DNA of 64,000 nt from Rhodospirillales bacterium (lineage in GTDB: Bacteria; Pseudomonadota; Alphaproteobacteria; Rhodospirillales; Shumkoniaceae): contig JADHSV010000004.1 of assembly GCA_016776725.1 (NCBI GenBank), forward strand, positions 25,127 through 89,126, written 5' to 3'. Below are positions 30,219 to 39,593 of the stretch, piece by piece; positions within the stretch are counted from its first letter, which is position 1, and each line of letters opens with the position of its first letter. The position numbers were made by a program, and so were the translations under genes. The notes beneath the pieces were generated by a model, which saw nothing but the letters and a program-made list of their open reading frames with translations, was not told where the DNA came from and did not search any database.

Positions 30219-31392
30219 GCCGAATCATCACGCGATAAGCTATGAAGGTAAGCGTGCCTGACGCCGCGATGGCTGTGGTCATGGGGATCTGGGTGCCGTC
30301 GTCAAGCTGGCCGACGGCCAGACCCACCAAAGCGGCTGCCGCCATCTGCACGAACCCCAGCAAGGCCGACGCGGCCCCCGCCATTTTGGGGTACGGGCCG
30401 ATGGCGCCGGCGATGGCGTTGGGCATGACGATTCCCATGCCGATCATGTAGGTGAACTGGGGGCCGATCACCGCTGCGGCATGATCGACACCCGCCAGCG
30501 CCAGCCCGACCATGGTGACACCGCCCACCATCGCCACCACGCCCCCGGCGGCAAGCATGCCGTCGATGCCGATCCTGACGGTCAGTTTCCCGGCGATGAC
30601 GGTGCCGCTCATATAGCCCAGAACGGCAATGCCGAAACACATGCCGAACAAATTGGGTGGCAGGCCCAAAAACTTGATCAGAACGAAGGACGAGCCCGAG
30701 ATAAAGGCGAACATGCCGCAGAAAACGAACGTATTGACCAGAACGTAGCCAAGGTAGGAGCGGTCGCCCAGAAGGGTCAGGTAATTGCGCGCCAGCCACG
30801 ACGGCCGGGTCGCCATGACGTCCTTGTACTGGTTGGTTTCACCCAGTTGCCGCCACACCAGAAGCACCAGAATCAGGCCGAAAATGGCCAGGGCCACGAA
30901 AATCGAGCGCCACCCCGACCACATCACCAGATAGCCGCCGATGATGGGGGCGATGACCGGGGCCAGCGCCATGGCCGTTCCCATATAGGCCAGAACCTTG
31001 GCTGCCCGGTCACGCCCGTAAACGTCGCGCACCACAGCGCGCGCCACGACCACGCCGGTACACGCCCCTATTGCCTGCACAAAGCGCAGGCCAATCAGAA
31101 GTTCGATGGTCGGCGCCAGCGCGCACGCCGCCGTCGCCAGGAAATACAGACCGACGCCGACGATCAGCACGGGCCTGCGGCCAAACCGGTCCGACAACGG
31201 TCCGACCATCAGTTGCGAAATCCCGAACCCGGCCATGAACACGCTAAGCGTCAATTGCACGGTGCCCACATCGGTGGCGAAATCGGCAGCCATGGCGGGC
31301 AGCGACGGCAAATACATATCGGTGGCCAGCGGACCGAACGCGGTCAGCGCCGTCAAGAGCGCGGCAAAAGGCAGGGTTTCGGGCTTTAGCAT
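30202..31392 (-). CDS. Bcr/CflA-type MFS multidrug efflux transporter
   Basis: A 396-residue 12-helix inner-membrane drug:H+ antiporter of the DHA1 family. The motif A stretch GPLSDRFGRRPVL lies between helices 2 and 3, and the motif C-like GACTGVVVARAVVRDVYGRD is typical of Bcr/CflA. Substrate is unknown. It is the last gene of an overlapping operon with gmhA/hldE: the start overlaps the upstream membrane methyltransferase by 7 bp. A paralogue lies at 36743-37951; both share the ALLGFMQMAA segment. Confidence 0.9.
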   Translation of the reverse strand: MLKPETLPFAALLTALTAFGPLATDMYLPSLPAMAADFATDVGTVQLTLSVFMAGFGISQLMVGPLSDRFGRRPVLIVGVGLYFLATAACALAPTIELLIGLRFVQAIGACTGVVVARAVVRDVYGRDRAAKVLAYMGTAMALAPVIAPIIGGYLVMWSGWRSIFVALAIFGLILVLLVWRQLGETNQYKDVMATRPSWLARNYLTLLGDRSYLGYVLVNTFVFCGMFAFISGSSFVLIKFLGLPPNLFGMCFGIAVLGYMSGTVIAGKLTVRIGIDGMLAAGGVVAMVGGVTMVGLALAGVDHAAAVIGPQFTYMIGMGIVMPNAIAGAIGPYPKMAGAASALLGFVQMAAAALVGLAVGQLDDGTQIPMTTAIAASGTLTFIAYRVMIRPNLRP

Positions 31393-32000
31393 TTAGGCTG
31401 GCGGCCTTTCCACGGAATAAACGCCGGCACACGCTTGCAATACTCAGCATAGGACTGGCCGTAATGGTTTAACAGCCATCGCTCCTCGAAAAACGTGCCA
31501 ATGACCAGATAGGCCGACCCCCAAAGCGCAGTAGCCAGACTGAATTCGTCGACCACGCGGCCCCAAAGAATCAAAAAACCCGCCGAATATACGGGATGGC
31601 GGACGAAACGGTGCAGGCCATCCGTGCGTAGCGGCTCGTCTTCGGGCTCGACAATGCCCTTGAAATGGTTGCGTATCTGCCCGGTTCCGCCCAGCCGCCC
31701 CAAGTCGTAGCCGGCAAGGCCGACCAGCATCAGAACCCATCCGCAAAGATTAACCGCCATCAGAGCCGAGGCGGCCCAATCGGTGAAGGCAAAACCGGGC
31801 ATTCCTGCCAAAAGATAGTGTCCGGCCACCAAAACGGCAGCCAGATGGAGGATCGCGAACACGTTATAAGCCAGCCGATAAAAGGGGCCGAAGGTCCGGT
31901 GCAACGGGCTTTTTGTTGATGACCGGGCAAGCAGCGAGTGAAACAGGCCGAAACTTGCGCAGGCCAACCCGTACCAGAGGTGGGCCCAGATGACGCTCAA
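31386..32000 (-). CDS. Membrane methyltransferase-like protein (NnrU/ICMT/PEMT superfamily)
   Basis: A 204-residue polytopic protein with about five hydrophobic segments. The C-terminal portion holds the isoprenylcysteine-methyltransferase/phospholipid-methyltransferase signature: LRTDGLHRFVRHPVYSAGF followed by FFEERWLLNHYGQSYAEYCKRVPAF. In the superfamily these residues bind SAM at the membrane face. The substrate here is unknown; a lipid or envelope molecule is plausible because the gene overlaps hldE by 4 bp and bcr by 7 bp in an envelope operon. NnrU is the main alternative name. Confidence 0.78.
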   Translation of the reverse strand: MSVIWAHLWYGLACASFGLFHSLLARSSTKSPLHRTFGPFYRLAYNVFAILHLAAVLVAGHYLLAGMPGFAFTDWAASALMAVNLCGWVLMLVGLAGYDLGRLGGTGQIRNHFKGIVEPEDEPLRTDGLHRFVRHPVYSAGFLILWGRVVDEFSLATALWGSAYLVIGTFFEERWLLNHYGQSYAEYCKRVPAFIPWKGRQPKC

Positions 32001-33475
32001 GTCTCGGGTTCCGCGCCGTTCAATCTGGCCAGGGTCGCCGTCGTGCTGTGGCCGGGCTCAATATCCACCAGGAAAACCTGGCCGCCGTTCTGTTGCACGA
32101 AGTCGGCGCCGACCACTTCGGCTATGGCATAGTCGGCCCCCTTGACCAGAACGTCGGGGCGGGTCGCTTCAATGATTTCCTTGGGCGTGTCTTCGGAAAA
32201 GAACACCACCATATCGACGCTGCTCAGCGACGCCAGAACCGTGGCCCGCGCCATTTCCCCGTTAACCGGTCGCTCCGGCCCCTTAAATCGCTTGACCGAG
32301 GCGTCGGTGTTGAGCCCCACGATCAGCCGGTCGCACGCCGCCCGCGCTTTTGCCAGCAAGGTGACGTGGCCGGGATGCAAAAGATCGAAGCAGCCGTTGG
32401 TGAAACCGACGCGAAGCCCATTTCGCCGCCACAGCTCGATGCGGTCCAGCGCCGAAGGCAGCGCCAGGATTTTGGCTTCCGCCTGGGAAAGGTCGCGATG
32501 ATGCAGGGCCGCGATGACTTCGCCCGCGTACGCCGCCGCCGTGCCCACCTTGCCGACGACGACACCGGCGGCCACATTGGCCAGCTCGGCCGCGCGCAGC
32601 AAATCCGTGCCAACCCCGACAGCCGCCGCCATGGTGGCGACCACCGTGTCGCCGGCGCCGGAAACGTCATAAACCTCGCGCGCTTCCGTCGGCAGGTGAT
32701 GCACCTCGCCTTTCTCGGTCACCAGGGTCATGCCCTCGGCGCTGCGGGTTGCCAGGATGGCCTCGACGCCGCAGTTTTCGATGATCACACGGGCCGCGGC
32801 GACGATCTCGTCGTCACTTGTCGTGGGCATGCGCGTGGCCAGCGCCAGTTCCTGCCGGTTCGGCGTCAAAAGGCCCGCGCCCTTGTAAACCGAATAATCC
32901 TCGCCCTTGGGATCGACAAATACGGGCCGTCCGGCGGCGCGGGCCCGCGCGATGATCTCGCGAACGATCCCCGGCGACAACACCCCCTTGCCGTAATCCG
33001 ACAGCACGACGACATCGCAATCAGCAAGGCCCAGATCGACTTCCGCCAAGACATCCCTGGCAACCTCGCCTTCGATGGGCCGGGTGTCTTCGCGATCGGC
33101 GCGCATCAATTGCTGCGTACCGGCAACAAAACGCGATTTGATGGAAGTCCGCCGGTCCGCGTCCGTTACCAGGGTCGATTCCACCGACGGATACTCGCCC
33201 AGGAATTTCTCGACCTCCCTGCCCGCGCTATCGGACCCGACAACGCCCACGTAACGCCCGCCCACGCCCAGCGCGCCCAGATTTCGGATCACGTTGCCCG
33301 CACCGCCCAGCATGGCCTGCTCGTTGGTGATACAAAGCACGGGGATCGGCGCTTCGGGAGAGATACGCTCGACCGTTCCGGAAACGAAACGATCCAGCAT
33401 GGCATCACCCACGGTTAACACCCGGGCGGTTCCCAGGGCTTCAATCAAGGGAATGAGATCGGCGCGCTCACTCAT
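31997..33475 (-). CDS. hldE: Bifunctional heptose-7-phosphate kinase / heptose-1-phosphate adenylyltransferase
   Basis: Makes ADP-D-glycero-beta-D-manno-heptose for the LPS inner core, in concert with GmhA and GmhB. The N-terminal ribokinase-type domain (about 1-320) includes GDAMLDRFVSG, GGAGNVIRNLGALG and the catalytic VSGAGDTVVATMAAA. The C-terminal nucleotidyltransferase domain has TNGCFDLLHPGHVTLL with the HxGH motif. ATG 33475 overlaps the gmhA stop as ATGA, fixing the start (492 residues). The third enzyme, GmhB, is not seen in the window. Confidence 0.96.
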   Translation of the reverse strand: MSERADLIPLIEALGTARVLTVGDAMLDRFVSGTVERISPEAPIPVLCITNEQAMLGGAGNVIRNLGALGVGGRYVGVVGSDSAGREVEKFLGEYPSVESTLVTDADRRTSIKSRFVAGTQQLMRADREDTRPIEGEVARDVLAEVDLGLADCDVVVLSDYGKGVLSPGIVREIIARARAAGRPVFVDPKGEDYSVYKGAGLLTPNRQELALATRMPTTSDDEIVAAARVIIENCGVEAILATRSAEGMTLVTEKGEVHHLPTEAREVYDVSGAGDTVVATMAAAVGVGTDLLRAAELANVAAGVVVGKVGTAAAYAGEVIAALHHRDLSQAEAKILALPSALDRIELWRRNGLRVGFTNGCFDLLHPGHVTLLAKARAACDRLIVGLNTDASVKRFKGPERPVNGEMARATVLASLSSVDMVVFFSEDTPKEIIEATRPDVLVKGADYAIAEVVGADFVQQNGGQVFLVDIEPGHSTTATLARLNGAEPET

Positions 33476-34050
33476 AACAGGCCCAGCTCCTTTTCCAGCG
33501 CCCCGCACAGCATATGGCCCAGGGTAATGTGCATTTCCTGAATGCGCGCCGTATCGTCGGACGGCACCACAAGGAAGGGATCGGCGAGGGTCTTCATGGC
33601 TCCACCCCCCTTACCGCCGAAACCGGCGGCGACGGCGCCAATCTCGCGGGCCGCCTGCAGGCCGCAAATCACGTTGGCGCTGTTGCCCGAGGTTGAGATG
33701 CCGATGGCCACATCCTGCGGTTGGCACAGGGCCAGAATCTGGCGGGAAAAAACGGCATCGAAGCCCATGTCGTTGGGGGCCGCGGTCAGGGCCGAGGTGT
33801 CGGTGGTAAGCGCGAGGCCGGGGATCGGCGCGCGGTCCTTTTTGTAGCGCACGGTCAGTTCGGTCGCCAGATGCTGGGCGTCCGCGGCGCTGCCGCCGTT
33901 GCCGAAAAAGACTATTTTGCCGCCAGCGCGCACGGCTTCGGCGCAAACACCGACCAGCCTGGTGAACGGTTCTTGCAATTGCGCGCGCGTGGCCGCCAGC
34001 ACGTCGGCGTGCTCGGCCAATTCCGCCTCAAAAAATGCGTCGAGTTCCAT
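33472..34050 (-). CDS. gmhA: Phosphoheptose isomerase
   Basis: A 192-residue SIS-domain enzyme converting sedoheptulose 7-phosphate to D-glycero-D-manno-heptose 7-phosphate, the first LPS heptose step. GNGGSAADAQHLATELTVRY is the GmhA signature and GISTSGNSANVI the SIS phosphate loop. Metal-ligand positions include the His of DAQHLA and HITLGHMLCGALE. It overlaps hldE by 4 bp and starts 7 bp after the bi-domain oxidoreductase, so all are co-transcribed. Confidence 0.96.
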   Translation of the reverse strand: MELDAFFEAELAEHADVLAATRAQLQEPFTRLVGVCAEAVRAGGKIVFFGNGGSAADAQHLATELTVRYKKDRAPIPGLALTTDTSALTAAPNDMGFDAVFSRQILALCQPQDVAIGISTSGNSANVICGLQAAREIGAVAAGFGGKGGGAMKTLADPFLVVPSDDTARIQEMHITLGHMLCGALEKELGLL

Positions 34051-34057
34051 ATTCCCC

Positions 34058-36214
34058 CTAAAGGTCGATGCGTCTGCCTTCGCGCAGGGATTCTACCACA
34101 GCCATGGTGGCCAGGCTGGTTTCCATCAATTCGGCCTCGTCGATGGGGGCCGGGCCGCCCGCAATAACGGCCGCAGCGAAGGCCGAAACGGCGTCGCGGA
34201 AGCCCTTGTCCTGGCCCATACGGTCGCGTTCGGTGTTGACGTTTCCTTGCTCGGCCACCGTAATGCTGCGGAAATTATCAACCGTAACCACGGAACCGCC
34301 CGCATAGCCTTCGATCAGTTCCTTGCTGAACGAGCTGTCCCCCAGCGCCGTGTAGGCAACCATGGCCAAACTTCCGTCGGCGAAACGCAATGATGCGCTC
34401 AAATCATCACACGGGCCGTCCATGGCCTTGGCGGCGTCGGCTTGCACCGAAACAATGGGCGCGCCCACCAGATAGCGGGCCAGATCGACGAAATGGCAGA
34501 CCTCGCCCAAAATGCGCCCGCCGCCTTCTTCGGCGTTTTGCACCCAGCTTTCGGCCGGGATGTGCCCGGCATTGACACGCACAAGCACAAACTTGGTGCC
34601 CTTGGCCGCCGCCAGTCGATCACGAGCCTGCACCGCGTGCGGGGCAAAACGCCGGTTAAAGCCGATCTGCAGGAAGGCGTTCGATTTTTGCCGCGCCTCG
34701 ATAACCCGATTGAGCTCCGGGCGGCTTAAAGCAACGGGCTTTTCAACCAGAACCGCCTTATTGGCCGCCAAGGCCTGGGCCGTCAATGCGGCATGGGAAT
34801 CATGGCGGGTGGCGATCAGCACGGCGTTGATGTCGGGGTTGTCCAGAACGGCAGCCGGATCGCTGGAGGCCGCCTCAAATCCAAACGTTTCGCGGGTTTT
34901 TTGCGCCGAGATGCCGCGCTTGGTGACGATGGTGTGAAGATCAACCGTGTCCAGCCGCTTGAATTCGGGCAGCAGCACCGCGCGGGCGAAGTTACCGCCG
35001 CCGATGACACCCAGAACGCAGCGGTCCGAAGCCGGTTTTTTGGCCGCCGCGAAGACCGGCCCTGTTTCTGCGGGCACTTCGTCTTCATAGGTCAGCACCA
35101 CGCCCATGTGGGGCTGGGTCTGCTCGGTGACCATTTCGTAGGCCGCTTCGGCGTTGGAAATGGGAAAACTGTGGGTGGTCAGGGCCTTGACGTTCAACCG
35201 CCCGCCGGAAGCCGGCGCCATCAGGCGCACGACCTCGGCCAGATTTTCGGTTTCCGTCCAGCGCACCCAGCCTTCCGGGTATTTCATGCCGCGCCCTTCG
35301 AAATCGGGGTCGTAGCGTCCGGGACCGTAAGAGCGCGAAACAATGACGTTCAGCTCCTTGGTCATAAAGGTCTGGTAGGGGAATTCGGTTCCCGTCAGGC
35401 CGACCATGACGATGCGCGCGCGGTCCCGCGCGATGTCGGCGGCGACGCGGAAAGGTTCGCTGCTATCGCTGGCGGCAGAAATGATGACATCGTCGCAGCC
35501 GCGGCCACCCGAGAGCGCGTCGACAATCCCGCGTACGTTGTCGCTGCCCAGATTGATGGCCGCCTCGGCCCCCAATTCGCGGGCCAGTTTCAGGCGTTCG
35601 GCGTCGTAATCCAAAACCACGACCCGCGCGCCCTGCAGGGTCAGGAACTGCGCCGCCAATTGACCCAGCAGGCCGACACCCATCACCGCCACCACATCGC
35701 CCAGGCCCGCGCCCGCATTGCGAACCGCGTGCATGGCGATGGCCCCCAGGGTTCCGTAGCAGGCTTCCTCGTCCGCTACGCCCTCGGGAATGGGGGCAGC
35801 CAGATTGGCGGGAACCAGATTAATCTCGGCGTGATTGGCCAGACCCGCACCGGCAACAGCGACCCTTTGGCCAACGACAAATTGCCCTTCAAGACCGGCG
35901 CCGACCGCGACCACCGAGCCGGCGGCCGAATATCCCAGCGGGATGGCCTGATCCAACTGCGCCATGACCGTGCGAATGGTGGCGCCGACGCCGTCGCGCT
36001 TAACCTTGCCCAGAACCTTCTTGACCAGATCGGGCCGCGCCCGGGCTTTTCCCGCCAGGCTTTTTTGCGCGAAATCGACGATCATGCGTTCGGTTCCTGC
36101 GGAAATCAGCGAGGCGCGGGTACGCACCAGAAGATGGCCCGCCTGAACAATCGGCTCGGGCACATCCTTGACCGCAAGTTTTCCCCCGCGGGCGCTCTGA
36201 ATAACTTGTTTCAT
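34058..36214 (-). CDS. Bi-domain oxidoreductase (zinc-type alcohol dehydrogenase + Gfo/Idh/MocA)
   Basis: A 718-residue natural fusion. Residues 1 to about 345 are a medium-chain dehydrogenase/reductase (PIPEGVADEEACYGTLGAIAMHA, then Rossmann VVAVMGVGLLGQLAAQFL). Residues from about 398 on are a Gfo/Idh/MocA sugar-type oxidoreductase (VLGVIGGGNFARAVLLPEF, ATRHDSHAALTAQALAANKAVLVEKPVA, QIGFNRRFAPHA). Such bi-domain proteins occur in surface-polysaccharide gene clusters. Here it leads an operon with LPS heptose genes, which supports a sugar substrate. The exact reaction is not known. Confidence 0.9.
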   Translation of the reverse strand: MKQVIQSARGGKLAVKDVPEPIVQAGHLLVRTRASLISAGTERMIVDFAQKSLAGKARARPDLVKKVLGKVKRDGVGATIRTVMAQLDQAIPLGYSAAGSVVAVGAGLEGQFVVGQRVAVAGAGLANHAEINLVPANLAAPIPEGVADEEACYGTLGAIAMHAVRNAGAGLGDVVAVMGVGLLGQLAAQFLTLQGARVVVLDYDAERLKLARELGAEAAINLGSDNVRGIVDALSGGRGCDDVIISAASDSSEPFRVAADIARDRARIVMVGLTGTEFPYQTFMTKELNVIVSRSYGPGRYDPDFEGRGMKYPEGWVRWTETENLAEVVRLMAPASGGRLNVKALTTHSFPISNAEAAYEMVTEQTQPHMGVVLTYEDEVPAETGPVFAAAKKPASDRCVLGVIGGGNFARAVLLPEFKRLDTVDLHTIVTKRGISAQKTRETFGFEAASSDPAAVLDNPDINAVLIATRHDSHAALTAQALAANKAVLVEKPVALSRPELNRVIEARQKSNAFLQIGFNRRFAPHAVQARDRLAAAKGTKFVLVRVNAGHIPAESWVQNAEEGGGRILGEVCHFVDLARYLVGAPIVSVQADAAKAMDGPCDDLSASLRFADGSLAMVAYTALGDSSFSKELIEGYAGGSVVTVDNFRSITVAEQGNVNTERDRMGQDKGFRDAVSAFAAAVIAGGPAPIDEAELMETSLATMAVVESLREGRRIDL

Positions 36215-36269
36215 GGGTTCTCTTTTACCCCGAATTCAAAGGCTTGTTATAAAAAAGAAATGAAGCCCG

Positions 36270-36683
36270 TTAGCTGGACAAATCCAGAATAAGGCGGCGT
36301 GTATGCGAACGGAAGCGATGCTCGAACAGATATACGCCCTGCCACGATCCCAATGCCAACCGTCCGTTGGCGACGGGAATGCTAAGCGAGACATCTGTCA
36401 GCGCGCTGCGGATATGAGCGGGCATGTCGTCCGGCCCCTCCATGGTATGGCGGTAAAGAGCCGCGTCTTCCTTCACCAGACGGCGGAAAAAGGTTTCAAG
36501 GTCGGCCTGAACGTCGGGATCGGCGTTTTCCTGAATGGTCAGGCTGGCCGAGGTGTGTTGACAAAAAATTGTCAAAAGACCGGTGCGAACGCCCTGGTCC
36601 GCGACCCAATTTGCCACCTGGCGGGTTATGTCGTGCAGCCCCTGGCCGCGGGTGCGAAGGGTGATGGTATCCTGGGTATGCAT
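36270..36683 (-). CDS. yjbQ: YjbQ/UPF0047 family protein
   Basis: A 137-residue small protein. Family markers are IFCQHTSASLTIQENADPDV and MPAHIRSALTDVSLSIPV, with GSWQGVYLFEHR at the end. Members have weak thiamine-phosphate synthase activity in some tests, hence the label secondary thiamine-phosphate synthase, but the physiological role is unresolved. The conserved His/Cys (CQH) and metal-binding His are present. It is monocistronic or shares a transcript with the upstream MFS gene 59 bp away. Confidence 0.9.
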   Translation of the reverse strand: MHTQDTITLRTRGQGLHDITRQVANWVADQGVRTGLLTIFCQHTSASLTIQENADPDVQADLETFFRRLVKEDAALYRHTMEGPDDMPAHIRSALTDVSLSIPVANGRLALGSWQGVYLFEHRFRSHTRRLILDLSS

Positions 36684-36742
36684 GGTTCGGATTCTTCCGG
36701 GTTTTCAATTCATGCAGCAAGTAACCCAATGCGCCGGTTACG

Positions 36743-37951
36743 TCAATGCGAGGTATGGGGACGCACCAGCACGAGGAAGACAATCAAGGCGATCACGGTC
36801 ATACCGACCATCATCAGACCCAGGGGCCATTGCGAATGATGGGGCAGAAATCCGGCCAGTTGCGCGGCTGCCGCCCCGGCCGCCATTTGCATGAACCCCA
36901 GAAGCGCAGAGGCCGAACCCGCCATGCGCCCGAACGGCGCCAGGGCGCCGGCCATGGCGTTGGGAAACACGATACCCATTCCCCAAAGGAAAATATTAAT
37001 GCTCAGCACCAGTAAAACCACATTGAAGTAGCCCGCCAGTCCGCTTCCCGCCATCAGCAAACTTCCGGCCAGCGCCAGCGAGGCGCCAATGATGACCATG
37101 CGTTCGATGCCGATTTTCAGGGTCAGGAATCCGGCGCTTAAGTTACCGCCTAGGGTTCCGATGGACGATAGTGCGGCGACCAGTCCGTAATGATGGGGTT
37201 TCAGGCCAAGGGCGTCGATCATCAGGAAGGGCGCCAACGCGACAAAGGCCATGAGGCCCCCGAATACCATGGCGATGGCCACCATATGGCCGATAAAAAC
37301 GGGGCTGCGCAAAATTGTTGCGAAATTGCGCAAAATACCGGTCGGCCTCAGCGCACGGGGGTCCGGATGGTCATTGGTTTCTTCCAGAAGCATCCAGGCC
37401 AACGTCATCAGAACGAGGCTGAGCAGCGTCAGAAACGTGAAAACGGAGCGCCACCCGAACCATACCTGAAGGTAGCCGCCGATGATGGGCGATACGGCGG
37501 GTGACAGGGAGAAGGCGATGCCGATAAAGGCCAGCGCCTTGGCCGCGCGGGCCGGGCCATACACGTCGCGCACGATGGCGCGGCCCAGAACGGCGCCGGA
37601 ACACGCGCCGACCGACTGAAACAGGCGACCCAGAATCAGCGCCTCGATGGAGCCGGCGAACACGCAGCCCAGACTGGCGACGAAATAAAGCGCGAACCCC
37701 ATCAGCAATACCGGACGCCGCCCGAAGCGGTCGGAAAGCGGTCCGAAAACCAGTTGCGAGATGGCGAAGCCCGCCAGAAAAACCGTGAAGGTAAGGGTCA
37801 CGCGCTCGGCTGTTGTGCCGAACGCCTCCACCAGCGAAGGCATGGATGGCACGTAGACGGATATGGAAATCTGCCCCAACGCGATCATCGCGGTGATTAA
37901 GGCTCCGACGATAAGCGACTCGGGGTGCGGTTTGCGGGGCGGCCAGGACAT
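36743..37951 (-). CDS. Bcr/CflA-type MFS multidrug efflux transporter (second copy)
   Basis: A 402-residue 12-helix transporter of the same family as the 30202-31392 gene. It carries GPLSDRFGRRPVLLMG after helix 2, GACSGAVLGRAIVRDVYGPAR in helix 5, and ALAPFGRMAGSASALLGFMQMAAGA late. Probably exports drugs or dipeptides/cysteine by proton antiport; the substrate is unknown. The two paralogues flank the heptose operon rather than lying in tandem. The upstream neighbour on the same strand is the Ada-like gene, 32 bp away. Confidence 0.9.
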   Translation of the reverse strand: MSWPPRKPHPESLIVGALITAMIALGQISISVYVPSMPSLVEAFGTTAERVTLTFTVFLAGFAISQLVFGPLSDRFGRRPVLLMGFALYFVASLGCVFAGSIEALILGRLFQSVGACSGAVLGRAIVRDVYGPARAAKALAFIGIAFSLSPAVSPIIGGYLQVWFGWRSVFTFLTLLSLVLMTLAWMLLEETNDHPDPRALRPTGILRNFATILRSPVFIGHMVAIAMVFGGLMAFVALAPFLMIDALGLKPHHYGLVAALSSIGTLGGNLSAGFLTLKIGIERMVIIGASLALAGSLLMAGSGLAGYFNVVLLVLSINIFLWGMGIVFPNAMAGALAPFGRMAGSASALLGFMQMAAGAAAAQLAGFLPHHSQWPLGLMMVGMTVIALIVFLVLVRPHTSH

Positions 37952-37983
37952 CTCCGATTTATAGGCGGGTTATGCGGTCACGA

Positions 37984-38817
37984 TCAAACGGTCTGTTTCG
38001 TGAATTCTTCCTCGGTGGCGAGAAGTTTCTTCTTTCGCTCCACTCCCCAGCGGTATCCGGTCGGTTTTGCGTCCGCGCCCATGGCGCGGTGGCAAGGCAC
38101 AATCAGCGAAACCGGATTGGTGGCGCAGGCCCGGCCCACGGCGCGCGCCGCGTTCGGTTTGCCCAAGCGAGCGGCAATTTCGCCATAGGTCAGGGTCTCG
38201 CCCTGGGGGATGGTGCGCAACGTCTGCCAAACCTGCCATTGGAACGCGGTGGCGCGAATATCGAGGGGCAGATCGATGCGCGCGGCCTTGCCCAAAAGGT
38301 GATCCAGAACCGCGTTCAGGCGCACAGCCAGCGCGCCATCGTCCCGCTTTATCTCGGCGGCGGGGAATTCGCCTCGCAGTTCGCCTTCAAGATATTCGTC
38401 CGTATCGCCCAGGCCGACGAAGCAAACCCCTATCTTGGTCGCTGCAACGACGATACGCCCCAGCGTCGATTTGCCCACTGCATACGCGATGCGCGCACCC
38501 GCGCCGCCCTTGGCATAAGATGCGGGCGTCATACCCAGTTTCGATCCCGAATTCTCGTAGATGCGGCTGGGCGAACCGAAGCCCGCGCCATAAAGGGCCG
38601 AGGACACGCTTTCGCCGTTTTGCAATTCGCCGCGGAACCTGTCCAGGCGCAGGGATTGCCCATATTTGTGCGGCGACAGACCAGTGGCGCGCTTAAACAC
38701 CCGTTGCAGGTGGTGCGGGCTCATCCCGGCAATGGCGCTTAGCTCGTCCAGGGTCGGAATTTTATCGGGCGAGTCGGCGATGGCCTTGCAAACCCGGCTG
38801 ATGATGTCGTTGTTCAT
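37984..38817 (-). CDS. Ada-like methylated-DNA-protein cysteine methyltransferase with AraC domain
   Basis: A 277-residue fusion. The N-terminal AraC-type helix-turn-helix domain (about residues 1-105) includes LDELSAIAGMSPHHLQRVFKRATGLSP. A ribonuclease-like domain and the O6-alkylguanine-DNA alkyltransferase domain follow, with the PCHR active-site motif (LIVPCHRAMGAD) and RVIR-like arginine region (AARAVGRACATNP). The zinc-binding, methylphosphotriester-sensing N-terminal domain of E. coli Ada (four cysteines) is missing. It therefore should repair O6-methylguanine but not sense phosphotriesters in the E. coli way. Confidence 0.93.
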   Translation of the reverse strand: MNNDIISRVCKAIADSPDKIPTLDELSAIAGMSPHHLQRVFKRATGLSPHKYGQSLRLDRFRGELQNGESVSSALYGAGFGSPSRIYENSGSKLGMTPASYAKGGAGARIAYAVGKSTLGRIVVAATKIGVCFVGLGDTDEYLEGELRGEFPAAEIKRDDGALAVRLNAVLDHLLGKAARIDLPLDIRATAFQWQVWQTLRTIPQGETLTYGEIAARLGKPNAARAVGRACATNPVSLIVPCHRAMGADAKPTGYRWGVERKKKLLATEEEFTKQTV

Positions 38818-38870
38818 GGGGCCAGTTTAGACGGAATTGTACGCAAATCTATCCGATCCTTGCGATTGCC

Positions 38871-39593
38871 CTATCCCATTCGGTGCAGCGACTCGCCGTT
38901 GTGTCGCAGCCATTTGCGGGCGGCTTTGGCCTGATCGTTCAGCCGATCCACCAGTTTCCAGAATTTCGGCCCATGGTTTTTTTCAAGCAGGTGGGCTACC
39001 TCATGGGCAACCACGTAGGACAGCACAAACTCGGGCGCCATGATCAGGCGCCAGCTGAACGACAAGTTTCCCTTTGCCGAACAAGACCCCCAGCGCGAGC
39101 GCGTATCACGCACGCTGATGCGGCCCGCTTTCATGTCCAGCGATGCGGCCAGTGTGTGGGCGCGTTCAGAAAGTTCGCGCCGGGCTTCACGTTTCAGCCA
39201 GTCCGTCAGGCGGCGCGGCAGATGCTCGGCCCGCCCTGAAACCCTGATTTCCCCATCTTTGCATGAAATCACGCGGCCCGCGTCCAGGCCGTGGCGGATG
39301 GTGTAAGGTTGGCCGAAAACGGAAATCGTGGTTCCGTCGGCGAAAGGAATTCGCGGCGGAACGTCGTTCAGGCGGTTCAGAAGCCAGCCTGACTTGCGTT
39401 TGGCGAAACGGATCCCCTCGGTCACGGGAGTGGCCGGCGGGACGGTCAGCACCACGTCGCCTTGAATGGGATCGACCCTTAGGCTCAGGCGGCGCGCGCG
39501 CGGGTTTCGCCGCACCCGTAACGCAACCTCGCGTCCGTCCAGATCAATAACCTGCTGATTTTCATGAATTTTTTTCATTGCGGCCCAATTCAT
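38871..39593 (-). CDS. YgjP/DUF45-type metal-dependent protease
   Basis: A predicted zinc metallopeptidase of the DUF45 (M48-like) family. The catalytic HExxH is in [20 protein letters not shown], with a downstream His as probable third ligand, and the family motif [17 protein letters not shown] precedes it. No membrane segment is present, so it is cytoplasmic. I chose ATG 39593, which overlaps the YcgN stop as ATGA (240 residues); GTG 39602 or ATG 39578 are alternatives. In the sco-ycgN-DUF45 run all junctions overlap by 4 bp. Substrate unknown. Confidence 0.87.
   Translation of the reverse strand: MNWAAMKKIHENQQVIDLDGREVALRVRRNPRARRLSLRVDPIQGDVVLTVPPATPVTEGIRFAKRKSGWLLNRLNDVPPRIPFADGTTISVFGQPYTIRHGLDAGRVISCKDGEIRVSGRAEHLPRRLTDWLKREARRELSERAHTLAASLDMKAGRISVRDTRSRWGSCSAKGNLSFSWRLIMAPEFVLSYVVAHEVAHLLEKNHGPKFWKLVDRLNDQAKAARKWLRHNGESLHRMG

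Noticed and set aside
34793..36292. 499-residue plus-strand open frame.
   Set aside because: Antisense shadow of the bi-domain oxidoreductase; no recognisable protein features.
36721..36741. GTAACC-N9-GGTTAC dyad near the MFS stop codon as an operator or terminator.
   Set aside because: Short arms, no T-run, and not positioned at a promoter.
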